DNA of 64,000 nt from Conus ventricosus (Eukaryota > Mollusca > Gastropoda > Neogastropoda > Conidae). The notes below the pieces were generated by a model. The model was not told where the DNA came from. It saw only the letters and a program-made list of their open reading frames with translations, and did no database searches. A program made the translations under genes and the position numbers. Positions 1 through 13,303 of this stretch are shown here, piece by piece. The first letter of the stretch is position 1, and every line of letters starts with the position of its first letter. The stretch covers positions 33,847,975-33,911,974 of the forward strand of contig CM031601.1 in NCBI GenBank assembly GCA_018398815.1, given 5' to 3'.

Positions 1-218
1 CTCCCCGGAGGGGTGTACGAGATCTCCTGCGACATCGACGTCACCTACTACCCGTTCGACAGTCAGGTGTGCACCATCGTCTTCACCACCATGGTCTCCA
101 GGTATCATGAGATCGACTTGGTGGCCGACCCCCTTCAATCCACCCATCTGGACAAGTACAGTCCCTCCGGCACGTGGGACCTGATCTCCTTCACCACAGT
201 CGTGGAGAGCAACAGCGA
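1..218 (+). CDS. Partial nicotinic acetylcholine receptor-like (Cys-loop ligand-gated channel) exon
   Basis: This open exon enters from the left edge in frame 1 (LPGGVYEISCDIDVTYYPFD...) and ends at a strong donor, A/GTAAGT at 219. It carries the Cys-loop signature of pentameric ligand-gated channels: two cysteines 13 residues apart enclosing IDVTYYPFDSQ, typical of nicotinic receptor subunits. Downstream, SGTWDLISF resembles the GEWDL segment before strand beta-9. The classical FGSWTY motif after the loop is absent and reads FTTMVSRYHEID instead, so this is a divergent subunit like those expanded in molluscs. It would form part of the extracellular ligand-binding domain of a plasma-membrane ion channel. 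The transmembrane exons were not found anywhere on the plus strand of this window. They may lie far away, or this may be a gene fragment. Confidence 0.85.
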
Positions 219-3200
219 GTAAGTAGCGCATGGACCATTAGTTGTTGCTGTTGCTGTCCGTCGAGACGACGAAGACCATCTAGTCATCCTGGGTCGGGGG
301 TGAGTGCGTAGATGGCTGGTCAGGCCGATATGTGCCCGGATAGACACACCACAGTACGGACAGGAACTATCACAGTACGGACAGGGGGTGGTGGCAGCAG
401 GTGAGTTCTCTTGACACTGGTCTTCCTGACCATCTGCGCTGCTCAGCTCACCACTAAAAAGTAGCTCAGAGCACGTCACTAAGTAGTGCATGAAGCACCA
501 GTAGAAAGTAGCTCAGAGTACGTCACTAAGTAGTGCATGGCCCACCAGTAGAAAGTAGCTCAGAGCACGTCAGTAAGTAGTGCATGGACCACCAGTAGAA
601 AGTAGCTCAGAGCACGTCAGTAAGTAGCGCATGAAGCACCAGTAGAAAGTAGCTCAGTGTACGTCAGGAAGTAGTGCATGGACCACGAGTAGAAAGTAGC
701 TCAAAGCACGTCAGGAAGTAGTGCATGGACCACGAGTAGAAAGTAGCTCAGAGCACGTCAGTCGCAAACAGCACAGAGCCCACCAGTAGTAAGCAACACA
801 GAGCCCGCAAGTAGTACGTGATAAAGTCCATTGTAAATAGCTTACAACAGACAAATGATATTAACCGCATGGTAGTAAGTAGCTCATAGCCTGCCATTAA
901 TAAATAGCACATAGCCCACCAGGAGGAAGTAGCCTATAGTTGACTAGTAACAAGTATTGGATAGCACACTAGTAGTGAGTAGCGCCTAGCTCAGCAGTAC
1001 TAGATAGGTTAGAGGCCACCGGTAGTAAGTACCGCTCTATCTAGTGGTAGGTAGAGCATGGCTGCTGCTGCTAAGTGACACAGAGCACAGCATTAGTAAC
1101 TAGTGTCAAATACACATGTAATAAGTTGCACATAGGCCAGCAGTAAGTACCGAATGGCCCACCAGCAGAGCGCATAGCCCAACAGTATAAAGCAGAGCAT
1201 AGTTCACAAGTACTTACACGCACAAAGCCCACAGATAATGAGTAACGCTTAGCCCAGCAACAAAAAGAAGTAAATAGACCACCTGAGGTAAGTGGTATGG
1301 AGTCCACCAGTGCTAACACAGAGCCCACCTGTCAGTAATAAGTAGAGCATAGCCCACCAGAAATAAATAGTCCAGAGCCCACAACTAGTCATTAGTGCAT
1401 AGCCCACCAACAGAAAAAAAACTCACAACCCACTAATAGTAAGTACTGAACAGCCCACCTGTGTATCACTCAGCCCGACGGCAGAAAGTAGTGCATAACC
1501 CACCACTAGTAAGCACCAAATGGCCCACCAGAACTAAGCAGCTCGTAGCCCACCAAGAATAATCAGTGTATCTGTCATAAGTAAAGCAGAGATCATCAGT
1601 CATAAGCCTAGCGCAGCCCTAAAACAGTAAGTGGTGCATAGCCTACCAGGAGTAAATAGCTCATCGTCAACCAGTAGCAAGAAACACACAGCTTGCAGAT
1701 AGTAAGAAGCGTATAGCCCACAAGAGAAAGTTATGTAGAGACCACCTTTTATTAATAAGTACCTAGCCTATCAGTCATAATAAATGCATGGCTCACCAGT
1801 ATTAGATAGTGTATAGCCCAACAAAAATGAGTATTAGCCAAACATAGTAGGTAGTGCTTAGCCTGTGTGTAGCAATTTGAGCATAAACCAACTGTGGCAA
1901 GTTGCTCACAACCCGCAAGTAGATAGCAGTGCATAGCCCATTACAAGGAAGAAGTGCATAGCCAACCGGTACTTAGTAGCTTTTACCCCACCAGCTGCAA
2001 GCAGTGCTTAGCCCATTAATACGTGTAATTCACCGCCAATTAGAACTTTCCAGTTCATGGCCTAGAAGTAGTAGTACAAGTGGTAACTAATGCATACCCC
2101 CAGTAGTAAGCAGCACATAATCCATCAGTAGTTAGAAAACTTATAGCTAGCCAATAGCAAATTGCTCATAGTTCAGCAGTAATCAATAGTTCATTGTTCA
2201 TAGCAGTAAATAGTGAGTAACCCAACATTAGTAAGTAGTGCATAACACACAAAAAGTAAGGTGAATAACATGTAAGTAGCGAGTAATGCATAGCCCACCT
2301 GTTGCAAGTGGTTCATAGCCCACCAGTAGTAAGTAGTGCATAGCCTAACAGGAATGAGTAGAGTATACCCCATCAATGATAAGAGTTGCACATCCTTTCA
2401 CCAGCAGTAACCAATGCAGAGCTCATGGGTATTAACTAAAGCATAGCCCACAAGTAGAAGATAGTGGTTATCCCACTATTTATAACACTTAATCTACCAG
2501 TAGTGATCAGAAGATTGCCCGCATCGGTAAGAAGCATATAGCCCACAAGTAGTAAGCGCAATGCCCACCAGTAGTAAGTAGAATGTTGCCTACCAGTCAT
2601 TAGTAGTAGATAGCTGAAGGTAACAAACAGCATGTAGCCCACTCTTGGTCAGAGTCCACGAGAAAGGAGCGCATAGGCCATCAACAGTTAGTGGCGCATT
2701 GCCACCGGTAGTAAGTAGCACATCTCTAACCTTTGTAAGTAGTGCATTGTCCAGCAGTCACAAGCAGTGCACATCTCACCATTGGCAAGCACTGCATAGC
2801 CCACCTGTAGTAAGTGGCACATAACCCACCAGTAATGAGCAGAGCATAGCCCGCCATTAGTAAGTAGTGCATAGGCACTAGCGGTTAGTAGCACAGAGTC
2901 CATCTGGCAAGTAGTACAGAACCCACAAGTGTTAGTGGCGTATAGCCTGATAATGGAAAGGGATACACAGCCCACCAGTAGTAAGTAGTGCTTAGCTTAA
3001 GGTGTGGGTAAGTGGTGCGTTGCCCACTAGTAGTAAGAAGTGCACAGTCCATCTGTGGTAGGTAGTGCATAGTCCATCAGTGGTAGGTAGAGTATAGTCC
3101 ATCAGTGGTAAGTAGTGTATAGTCCACTAGTGGTAAATAGTGCATAGCTCACCAATTGTAAGCAGTGCGTAGCCTACCTGTGTCAAGTAATGCGTAGCCT

Positions 3201-3904
3201 ACCTGTCGTAAGAAGTGCGTAGCTCACCAGTGGTAACTAGTGCATAGCCCACAAGTGGTAAGTAGTCCATATATCCCAGCAGTGGTAAGTAGTCCAAATT
3301 CCACCAATGGTAAGCAGTCCATATATCCTAGCAGTGGTAAGTAGTCAATATATTCCACCAATGGTGAGTAATCCATATCCCAGCAGTGGTAAGTAGTCCA
3401 TATCCCAGCAGTGGTAAGTAGTCAATATATTCCACCAATGGTAATTAATTCATACCCCACTTATGCCCAGATGTCCATATCCCACTAATGGTAAGTAGTC
3501 CACATCAAACCAATGATAAGTAGTCCATATCTCACCAATGGTAAGTAGTCCATATTCCAGCAGTGGTAAGTAGTCCATTTCCCACCAATGGTAAGTAGTC
3601 CATATATCCCACCGATGGTAGGTAGTCCATATATCCCAGCAGTGGTAAATAGTCCATATATCACACCAATGGTAAATAGTCCATATATCCCACCAATGGT
3701 AAATAATCCATGTATCCCAGCAGTAATAAGTAGTCCATAATCACACCAATGGTAAGTAGTCCATAAATCCCCGCAATGGTGAGTAGTCCATATTTCCCAC
3801 CAATGGTAAGTAGTCCATATATCCCACTAATGGTAGGTAGTCCATATATCCCACGAGTGGTAAGTAGCCCATATGTCCCACTAATGGTAAATAATCCATA
3901 TATC
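219..3904. repeat. Degenerate minisatellite field downstream of the nAChR-like exon donor
   Basis: The field begins at the exon donor itself. GTAAGTAGCGCATGGACCA at the junction recurs almost unchanged (for example GTAAGTAGTGCATGGACCA near 572). The 5' part has degenerate units around GTAAGTAGTGCATAGCCCAC. From about 3060 the unit becomes about 27 nt, built on GGTAAGTAGTCCATATATCC, with many exact GGTAAGT donor-like words. No further exon of the receptor was recognised. Short ORFs on the minus strand are repeat translations. Confidence 0.85.
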
Positions 3905-6130
3905 CCATGCCTTTCTGTGTTTGCTCTACATGCCATTCTTTTGCTCTACATGCCTTTCTGTGTTTGCGCTACATGCCATTCTGTGTTTGCTCTACATGCC
4001 ATTCTGTTTGCTCTACATGCCATTCTGTGTTTGCTCTACATGCCATTCTGTGTTTGCTCTACATGCCATTCTTTTGCTCTACATGCCATTCTTTTGCTCT
4101 ACATGCCATTCTTTTGCTCTACATGCCATTCTTTTGCTCTACATGCCATTGTGTGTTTGCTGCACATGCCATTCTTTTGCTCTACATGCCATTCTTTTGC
4201 TCTACATGCCTCTCTGTGTTTGCTCTACATGCCATTCTGTGTTTGCTCTACATGCCTTTCTGTGTGTGCTCTACATGCCATTCTTTTGCTCTACATACCT
4301 TTCTGTGTTTGCTCTACATGCCATTCTGTGTGTGCTCTACATGCCATTCTTTTGCTCTACATGCCTTTCTGTGTTTGCTGTACATGCCTTTCTGTGTGTG
4401 CTCTACATGCCATTCTGTGTTTGCTCTACATGCCATTCTGTGTTTGCTCTACATGCCATTCTGTGTTTGCTGTACCTGCCATTCTTTTGCTCTACATGCC
4501 ATTCTGTGTTTGCTGTACCTGCCATTCTTTTGCTCTACATGCCTTTCTGTGTGTGCTCTACATGCCTTTCTGTGTTTGCTCTACATGCCTTTCTGTGTTT
4601 GCTCTGCATGCCATTCTTTTGCTCTACATGCCATTCTGTGTGTGCTCTACATGCCTTTCTGTGTTTGCTCTACATGCCATTCCATGTTTGCTCTACATGC
4701 CATTCATTTGCTCTACATGCCTTTCTGTGTGTGCTCTACATGCCATTCTTTTACTCTACATGCCATTCTTTTGCTCTACATGCCTTTCTGTGTGTGCTCT
4801 ACATGCCGTTTGCTCTACATGCCATTCGTTTGCTCTACATGCCATTCTTTTGCTCATTCTTTTGCTCTACATGCCATTCTTTTGCTCTACATGCCATTCT
4901 GTGTTTGCTATGCCATTCTTTTGCTCTACATGCCATTCTTTTGCTCTACATGCCATTCTTTTATTCTTTTGCTCTACATGCTATTCTTTTGCTCTACATG
5001 CCAATCTTTTGCTCTACATGCCTTTCTTTTGCTCTACATGTCATTCTTTTGCTCTACATGCCATTCTGTGTGTGCTCTACATGCCATTCTTTTGCTCTAC
5101 ATGCCATTCTGTGTGTCCTCTACATGCCATTCTGTGTGTGCTCTACATGCCATTCTTTTGCTCTACATGCCTTTCTTTTGCTCTACATGCCATTCTTTTG
5201 CTCTACATGCTATTCTGTGTGTGCTCTACATGCCATTCTATTGCTCTACATGCCTTTCTTTTGCTCTACATGCCATTCTTTTGCTCTACATGCCATTCGT
5301 TTTGCGTCTCTACATGCCATTCTTTTGCTCTACATGCCATTCTTTTGCTCTACATGCTATTCTGTGTGTGCTCTACATGCCATTCTTTTGCTCTACATGC
5401 CATTCTATTGCTCTCTATGCCTTTCTTTTGCTCTACATGCCATTCTTTTGCTCTACATGCCATTCTGTGTGTGCTCTGCATGCCATTCTTTTGCTCTACA
5501 TGCCATTCTGCGTTTGCTCTACATGCCATTCTTTTGCTCTACATGCCATTCTTTTGCTCTACATGCCTTTCTTTTGCTCGACATGCCATTCTTTTGCTCT
5601 ACATGCCATTCTTTTGCACTACATGCCTTTCTTTTGCTCTACATGCCATTCTGTGTTGGCTCTGCATGCCATTCTTTTGCTCCACATGCCTTTCTTTTGC
5701 TCTACATGCCATTCTGTGTTGGCTCTGCATGCCATTCTTTTGCTCTACATGCCTTTCTGTGTTGGCTCTGCATGCCTTTCTGTGTTGGCTCTGCATGCCA
5801 TTCTTTTGCTCTACATGCCTTTCTGTGTTTGCTCTTCATGCCATTCTGTGCTTGCTCTACATGCCATTCTGTTTGCTCTACATGCCATTCTGTGTTTGCT
5901 CTACATGCCATTCTGTGTGTGCTCTACATGCCATTCTGTGTGTGCTCTACATGCCATTCTTTTGCTCTACATGCCTTTCTGTGTGTGCTCTACATGCCTT
6001 TCTGTGTTTGCTCTACATGCCATTCTGTGTGTGCTCTACATGCCTTTCTGTGTTTGCTCTACATGCCTTTCTGTGCTTGCTCTACATGCCTTTCTGTGTT
6101 TGCTCTACATGCCTTTCTGCGTTTGCTGGG
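3905..6130. repeat. 20/23-nt minisatellite (TTTGCTCTACATGCCATTCT)
   Basis: About 105 units of two interspersed lengths: 20 nt (CCATTCTTTTGCTCTACATG) and 23 nt (with TTCTGTGTTTG). Both lengths leave remainder 2 on division by 3 and contain no stop, so all three plus frames stay open for more than 2 kb. The resulting Cys/Leu/Met-rich translations are not credible proteins. Confidence 0.95.
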
Positions 6131-6403
6131 TTTTCAAGGTTTTGCTGCTTTGATGCAACTTCACTTGTTTGACTCACCACTGGCAACATTCTGTTGCATT
6201 CCTTAGCTGGCTATACAGGACACCTACCTTCATTCAGCAGTTCTCACAGACAGAGAGGTTTTGTTCTCAACTGTGTCTGTTGGTTCATTTGTTTTCCCTC
6301 AGTAAGATGACATAACACTGTTGATACAACGGGACAGCCTTTCCCTTTCATGACACCTTGATCTGAGGCATGACAGAAAATGTCAGACCAAATGAATGAA
6401 AAA

Positions 6404-7455
6404 GTCTGCTCAGTGTTGAGGTGTGATCGGAAAAGTCTGCTCAGTGTTGAGGTGTGATCGGAAAAGTCTGCTCAGTGTTGAGGTGTGATTGGAACTTCAG
6501 CTCCGTGTTGAGGTGTGATTGGAAACTTCTGCTCAGTGTTGAGGTATGATTGAAAAAGTCTGCTCAGTGTTGAGGTATGACTGGAAAAGTCTGCTCAGTG
6601 TTGAGGTATGACTGGAAAAGTCTGCTCAGTGTTGAGGTATGACTGGAAAAGTCTGCTCAGTGTTGAGGTGTGACTGGAAAAGTCTGCTCAGTGTTGAGGT
6701 ATGAGTGGAAAAGTCTGCTCAGTGTTGAGGTATGACTGGAAAAGTCCGCTCAGTGTTGAGGTGTGATTGGAAAAGTCTGCTCAGTGTTGAGGTAGGTGAC
6801 TGGAAAAGTCTGCTCAGTGTTGTGGTATGACTGGAAAAGTCGCTCAGTGTTGAGGTTGATTGGAAAAGTCTGCTCAGTGTTGAGTGTGATTGGAAAAGTC
6901 TGCTCAGTGTTGAGTGTGTGATGGAAAAGTCTGCTGTGTTGAGGTGTGATTGGAACGTCAGCTCCGTGTTGAGATATGATTGAAAACGTCTGCTCAGTTT
7001 GAGGGTGATTGAAAAAGTCTGCTCAGTGTTGAGGTGTGATCGGAAGTCAGCTCAGTGTTGAGGTTGATCGGAAAGTCTGCTCAGTTTGAGGTGTAATTAC
7101 AAAAGTCTGCTCAGTTTTGAGGTGAATAAAAAAAGTCTGCTCAGTGTTGTGGTGTGATGGAAAGGTCTGCTCAGTGTTGAGGTGTGATCAGAAAAGTCTG
7201 CTCAGTTTGAGGTGTAATAAAAGTCTGCTCAGTTTTGGGGTTGATAGAAAAAAAAAGTCTGCTCAGTGTTGGGGGAGTTGAGGTGTGATAGTTGGGGAAA
7301 AGTCTGCTCAGTGTTGTTGATGGTTGTAGTTTGGGAAAAGTCTGATCAGTGTTGTGGTGTGATTGAAAGTGTCTGCTCAGTGTTGAGGTGTGACTGGAAG
7401 TCTGCTCAGTGTTGAGGTGTGATTGGAAAAGTCTGCTCAGTGTTGAGGTGTGAGG
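6404..7455. repeat. 31-nt minisatellite (AAAAGTCTGCTCAGTGTTGA)
   Basis: About 35 units of a 31-nt repeat containing AAAAGTCTGCTCAGTGTTGA. Units from about 6840 to 7320 show many one- and two-base losses and gains, unlike the clean flanks. This could be array decay or local consensus error. Confidence 0.92.
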
Positions 7456-7589
7456 TGCATTACAATGACATCCTTACTTAGCTACACCAAAGCGCCAAAG
7501 TTTTATGCCCTTCCATGCAATCAAAAATGATGATAGTCTCACTGTTTCAGAGGGAACAGATCCCATTTTAACTGTTACATGTAACTGAA

Positions 7590-9115
7590 CATGCAGAGAA
7601 CAGGACAATGTAAACAGATCACACTTCAACAGTCACACATAGCAGAACAGGACAATGTAAACATGTCATACTTCAACACTCACATATAGCAGAACAGAAA
7701 ACAGGACAATGTAAACAGATCACACTTCCACAGCCACCTATAACTGAACAGAGAACAGGACAATGTAAACAGATCACACTTCCACAGTCCCATATAGCAT
7801 AACAGAGAACAGGACAATGTTAACAGATCACACTTCCACAGCCACCTATAACTGAACAGAGAACAGGACAATGTAAACAGATCACACTTCCACAGTCCCA
7901 TATAGCATAACAGAGAACAGGACAATGTAAACAGATCACACTTCCACAGCCACCTATAACTGAACAGAGAACAGGACAATGTAAACAGATCACACTTCAA
8001 CAGTCTCACATAGCAGAAAAGGACAATATAAACAGCTCACGCTTCAACAGTCACACACTTCACAACAGAGAACAGGACAATGTTAACAGATCACACTTCA
8101 ACAGTCACATATAGCAGGACAGAAAACAGGACAATGTAAACATATCACACTTCAACAGTCTCACATAGCAGAAAAGGACAATATAAACAGCTCACGCTTC
8201 AACAGTCACACACTTCACAACAGAGAACAGGACAATGTTAACAGATCACACTTCAACAGTCACATATAGCAGGACAGAAAACAGGACAATGAAAACATAT
8301 CACACTTTAACAGTCACATATAACAGAAAAAAGAACAGGACAATGTAAACAGATCACACTTCAACAGTCACATATAACTGAACAGAGAACAGGACAATGT
8401 TAACAGATCACACTTCAACAGTCACATATAACTGAACAGAGAACAGGACAATGTAAACAGATCACACATCAACAGTCCCATATAGCATAACAGAGAACAG
8501 GACAATGTTAACAGATCACACTTCCACAGCCACCTATAACTGAACAGAGAACAGGACAATGTTAACAGATCACACTTCAACAGTCATCTATAACTGAACA
8601 AAGAACAGGACAATGTTAACAGATCACACTTCAACAGTCAAACACAACAGAACAGGACAATGTAAACAGATTACACTTCAAAAGTCACACGTAACTTAAC
8701 AGAGAACAGGACAATGTAAACAGATCACATTTCCACCGCCACCTGTAACAGAACAGAGAACAGGACAATGTAAACAATCACAATTCAACTGTCAAACATA
8801 GCAGAACAGAGAACAAGACAATGTAAACAGATCACACTTAAACAGTCACACACAACAGAACAGGACATTGTAAACAGATTACACTTTAACAGTCACATAT
8901 AACTGAACAGACCACAAGACAATGTAAACAGATCATACTTCAACAGTCACACATAGCAGAACAGAGAACAGGACAATGTAAACAGATCACACTTCAACAG
9001 TCACACACAACAGAACAGGACAATGTAAACAGATCACACTTCAACAGTCACATAATATTATAACTGAACAGAGAACAGGATGATGTAAACAGATCACACT
9101 TCCACCAGTTATATA
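7590..9115. repeat. About 54-nt minisatellite (AACAGGACAATGTAAACAGA)
   Basis: About 28 units of up to 54 nt with core AACAGGACAATGTAAACAGA followed by TCACACTTCAACAGTCACA. Some units lack part of the tail. One run on the minus strand translates as a periodic Cys/Leu/Phe-rich ORF, which is a repeat artefact. Confidence 0.93.
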
Positions 9116-10209
9116 AAACTGGAAGAACAGAGGAGATGACAATTACATGATACAAGATCAAAAGCAGCTCTTTATTACTATTGAAGAACATGAACATAAT
9201 TAAAGCAGAGTTACTATTCTAAGAAGTGAACAATGTATGTTATTTTCAACATAAACACAATCATACAGCAACCATGCACCTCAAGCAACTAGTAATTCAC
9301 TTCAAGTTTTTAATCTCAAAGCCAAACCTTCTACAAGATAATCCTTTTTGTGTGTGTGAAACATTGAATACATGAACACCCTGTGAAAATCATGCTTTTT
9401 CAGTTGAACATGAGACCATACTTTAGAACTACTGTGTGTGGTGACAGAAGCAAAAGGAAACATAAGTGCAAAAGACAGAAGGTGAACATTACTTGTCACC
9501 TTAGAATCACCCTATCACAGCAAAAGGAACATAAGTGCAAAAGAGGGAAGGTGAACATTACGTGTCACCTTAGATTCACCCCATCACACTTCTACCTATG
9601 AATTCATTCAGTGTATTAATTCATGTAGATCCTAAGTCTGTTCAAGACTGGACTGCATCAAAATTATTCTTGAAATATGATAATCTGTAATCCATTGCAT
9701 TCCATGTGAAAGAAACCAACACTGCTTTCAGCTGGATTCCTTCAAAGAGTGGGATTGTTCATGATGAACATGCTGAGCTGTCTGTTAGCATAGTGGAAAT
9801 ATGTGGTACTGGAGAAAAAGACAGGGGCTTTCTTCTATTCTAACACAATGGAATTGTTTTTATAAACTGCTCAAGGTCCTAGTAAGGTCATCAAAATTTC
9901 AAGTGTTCAGACTATTGCACTCTCCATTTACAAAGTGTTGGAAGGAAATCTGTAACACAGGTAATGTAACATTGACAATTGAAGACAATTTACGGTGTTG
10001 GGCAAAAGAAGACAGCACATTCACCTGAAAAGTATTTACAATTCTGCTGTCAGTTTCCGAAATCAAGCCATTCTAAAACAATCTTCTGTATATAAAACAT
10101 TCTTTTTAAAACTGACCAATCATCTTTCATACACTATAGTCTAATAAGTTGTTTTATGCAAACTCTCACCTATCCCTCCCCCCTCCGCCAACTTCTCTCC
10201 TTTTTTTTT
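9116..10209. other. Mostly single-copy, AT-rich intergenic or intronic sequence
   Basis: No conserved coding exon was recognised. A direct repeat of about 65 nt lies at about 9449-9592 (two copies of AACATAAGTGCAAAAGA...GGTGAACATTAC). It accounts for a small open frame there. A minus-strand AATAAA lies near 9168, but nothing links it to the upstream gene 7 kb away. Confidence 0.5.
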
Positions 10210-10229
10210 GTCTGCTGTCGTTTGTTAAA

Positions 10230-11305
10230 TTGATAATGAATGATTTAGAGTATGACTGTGTAAAATCATCACCATAGCTGTCGTTTGTTAAACTGATAAT
10301 GAATGATTTACAGAGTATGACTGTGTAAAACCATCACCATAGCTGTCGTTTGTTAAATTGATAATGAATGATTTACAGAGTATGGCTGTGTAAAACCATC
10401 ACCATAGCTGTCATTTGTTAGATTGATAATGAATGATTTACAGAGTATGACTGTGTAAAACCATCACCATAGCTGTCATTTGTTAGATTGATAATGAATG
10501 ATTTACAGAGTATGACTGTGTAAAACCATCACCATAGCTGTCATTTGTTAGATTCATAATGAATGATATAAGATAAGATAATGTTGCTTATAGCCCAGCC
10601 GACCGCAAAGGGCCACATCAGGGCTGTTGAATGATATAAAACCATCACCATAGCTGTCATTTGTTAGATTGATAATGAATGATTTACAGAGTATGACTGT
10701 GTAAAACCATCACTATAGCTGTCGTTTGTTAGATTGATCATGAATGATTTACAGAGTATGACTGTGTAGAACCATCACTATAGCTGTTGTTTGTTAAACT
10801 GATAATGAATGATTTACAGAGTATGACTGTGTAGAACCATCACTATAGCTGTTGTTTGTTAAATTGATAATGAATGATTTACAGAGTATGACTGTGTAAA
10901 ATCATCACTATTGCTGTCATTTGTTAAATTGATAATGAATGATTTACAGAGTATGACGGTGTAAAATCATCACCATAGCTGTCGTTTGTTAAATTGATAA
11001 TGAATGATTTACAGAGTATGACTGTGTAAAATCATCACCATAGCTGTCGTTTGTTAAATTGATAATGAATGATTTACAGAGTATGACTGTGTAAAATCAT
11101 CACCATAGCTGTCGTTTGTTAAATTGATAATGAATGATTTACAGAGTATGACTGTAAAATCATCACCATAGCTGTCGTTTGTTAAACTGATAATGAATGA
11201 TTTACAGAGTATGACTGTGTAAAATCATCACCATAGCTGTCGTTTGTTAAATTGATAATGAATTATTTACAGAGTATGACTGTGTAAAATCATCACCATA
11301 GTTGA
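10230..11305. repeat. 65-nt minisatellite (GATAATGAATGATTTACAGA)
   Basis: About 16 well-conserved units of about 65 nt: ATAGCTGTCGTTTGTTAAAT, GATAATGAATGATTTACAGA, then GTATGACTGTGTAAAATCA. The array is interrupted once, near 10568-10625, by unrelated sequence. Confidence 0.93.
10568..10625. mobile_element. Short dispersed-repeat fragment inside the 65-nt array
   Basis: One array unit is broken by about 60 bases (AAGATAAGATAATGTTGCTT, then AGCCCAGCCGACCGCAAAGG) that belong to no other unit. The array resumes with a repeated GAATGATATAA at both edges, like a small target duplication. The wording resembles a dispersed repeat remembered from other gastropod sequences. That identification is from memory and weak. 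Confidence 0.4.
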
Positions 11306-11990
11306 TTAGACTCCAGATAAATGGACAGTCAACTCATCACCTTGCACTGTCGCCCTTTCTGTTTACCATGACAACAATTATACACGACACGCCATCATTA
11401 ACTGAAATTTGTCCATTCTGAAGGTTTACACACACACACAAAAGGAAGAAAATAAAAGTCAAACTTGCCATGGTGAAAAAAGTCCTTTTCTTTCTCTGGA
11501 CAATTATTTGAAACTATTCTAAAAACACATGCACAATATAATCCAGATGAAAGACAAAAAGGTATGTTTGACATCAGACCTGAATTATCTACATTAGTGT
11601 GTAGATGAACACAACACTAAACAACACTACCAGTGTCCTTACTAAAAGAGACTTCTATAGTGTCTATAGAAAAACCGCTAAAGGCCCTGCATTGTATTAC
11701 ACGCCTGTCCTGAAGACGGCGGGTTACCAGCTTCTTTGGAATGTCAGCACTGTATGAAACGAGTCGTCCAATGAATGACAACCTATCCCCATTTTACCCC
11801 CGACTATAAATGTATTGCACAAGAGAACAGATAAAGGAATACAGTAAAAAAAAAATGGGACAAGGACTGACAACAGCAAGAGTAGCAGACACAGCAAGAC
11901 ATCTGCATACAGTCATGAAGACGTACACATAACTTTCAACAGGATATGTTTCATAATACACAACGTTGAGAGACAGGGGAGGGAAGGGAG
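11306..11990. other. Unique sequence between arrays
   Basis: No coding exon, RNA gene or transposon was recognised. The stretch ends where degenerate copies of the next array's unit begin. Confidence 0.5.
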
Positions 11991-11999
11991 GACTTACAT

Positions 12000-13268
12000 A
12001 CACGTCAACACTGCCATTATCAGATTCTGTGTGTGTATTGATCAACAGGTATACTTCACCACCAATAACATCAACGCTGCAATTATCAGATTCAGTGTGT
12101 GCATTGATTAACAATCAATAACATCAACACTGCAATTATCAGATTCTGTGTATGGTTTGATCGACAGTTATACTTTAACTACCAATAATGTCAACACTGC
12201 CATTATGACGTTCTGTGTGTGTGCACATTGATCGACAGTTATACTTTAACTACCAATAATGTCAACACTGCCATTATGACGTTCTGTGTGTGTGCACATA
12301 TGCATATGTCAACACTGCCATTATGACGTTCTGTGTGTGTGCACATATGTCAACACTGCCATTATGACGTTCTGTGTGTGTGCACATATGTCAACACTGC
12401 CATTATGACGTTCTGTGTGTGTGCACATATGTCAACACTGCCATTATGACGTTCTGTGTGTGTGCACATATGCATATGTCAACACTGCCATTATGACGTT
12501 CTGTGTGTGTGCACATATGTCAACACTGCCATTATGACGTTCTGTGTGTGTGCACATATGTCAACACTGCCATTATGACGTTCTGTGTGTGTGCACATAT
12601 GTCAACACTGCCATTATGACGTTCTGTGTGTGTGCACATATGTCAACACTGCCATTATGACGTTCTGTGTGTGTGCACATATGTCAACACTGCCATTATG
12701 ACGTTCTGTGTGTGTGCACATATGTCAACACTGCCATTATGACGTTCTGTGTGTGTGCACATATGTCAACACTGCCATTATGACGTTCTGTGTGTGTGCA
12801 CATATGTCAACACTGCCATTATGACGTTCTGTGTGTGTGCACATATGTCAACACTGCCATTATGACGTTCTGTGTGTGTGCACATATGTCAACACTGCCA
12901 TTATGACGTTCTGTGTGTGTGCACATATGCATATGTCAACACTGCCATTATGACGTTCTGTGTGTGTGCACATATGTCAACACTGCCATTATGACGTTCT
13001 GTGTGTGTGCACATATGTCAACACTGCCATTATGACGTTCTGTGTGTGTGCACATATGTCAACACTGCCATTATGACGTTCTGTGTGTGTGCACATATGT
13101 CAACACTGCCATTATGACGTTCTGTGTGTGTGCACATATGTCAACACTGCCATTATGACGTTCTGTGTGTGTGCACATATGTCAACACTGCCATTATGAC
13201 GTTCTGTGTGTGCACATATGTCAACACTGCCATTATGACGTTCTGTGTGTGCACATATGCATATGTCA
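12000..13268. repeat. Highly homogeneous 41-nt array with TGACGTTC in each unit
   Basis: About 27 units of 41 nt reading GTCAACACTGCCATTATGAC, then GTTCTGTGTGTGTGCACATA. The leftmost units are diverged and the rest almost identical, pointing to recent expansion or homogenisation. Several units carry an extra CATATG, giving CATATGCATATG (near 12298, 12471, 12928 and 13257). Short ORFs here are periodic artefacts. Confidence 0.95.
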
Positions 13269-13303
13269 ATGAAAAAGAACAAACAAAAGAAACAACAAAA
13301 TTG

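Noticed and set aside
3776..6206. Three overlapping plus-strand ORFs of about 750-800 codons
   Set aside because: They are translations of one stop-free 20/23-nt minisatellite in all three frames, with no known domain and no unique sequence.
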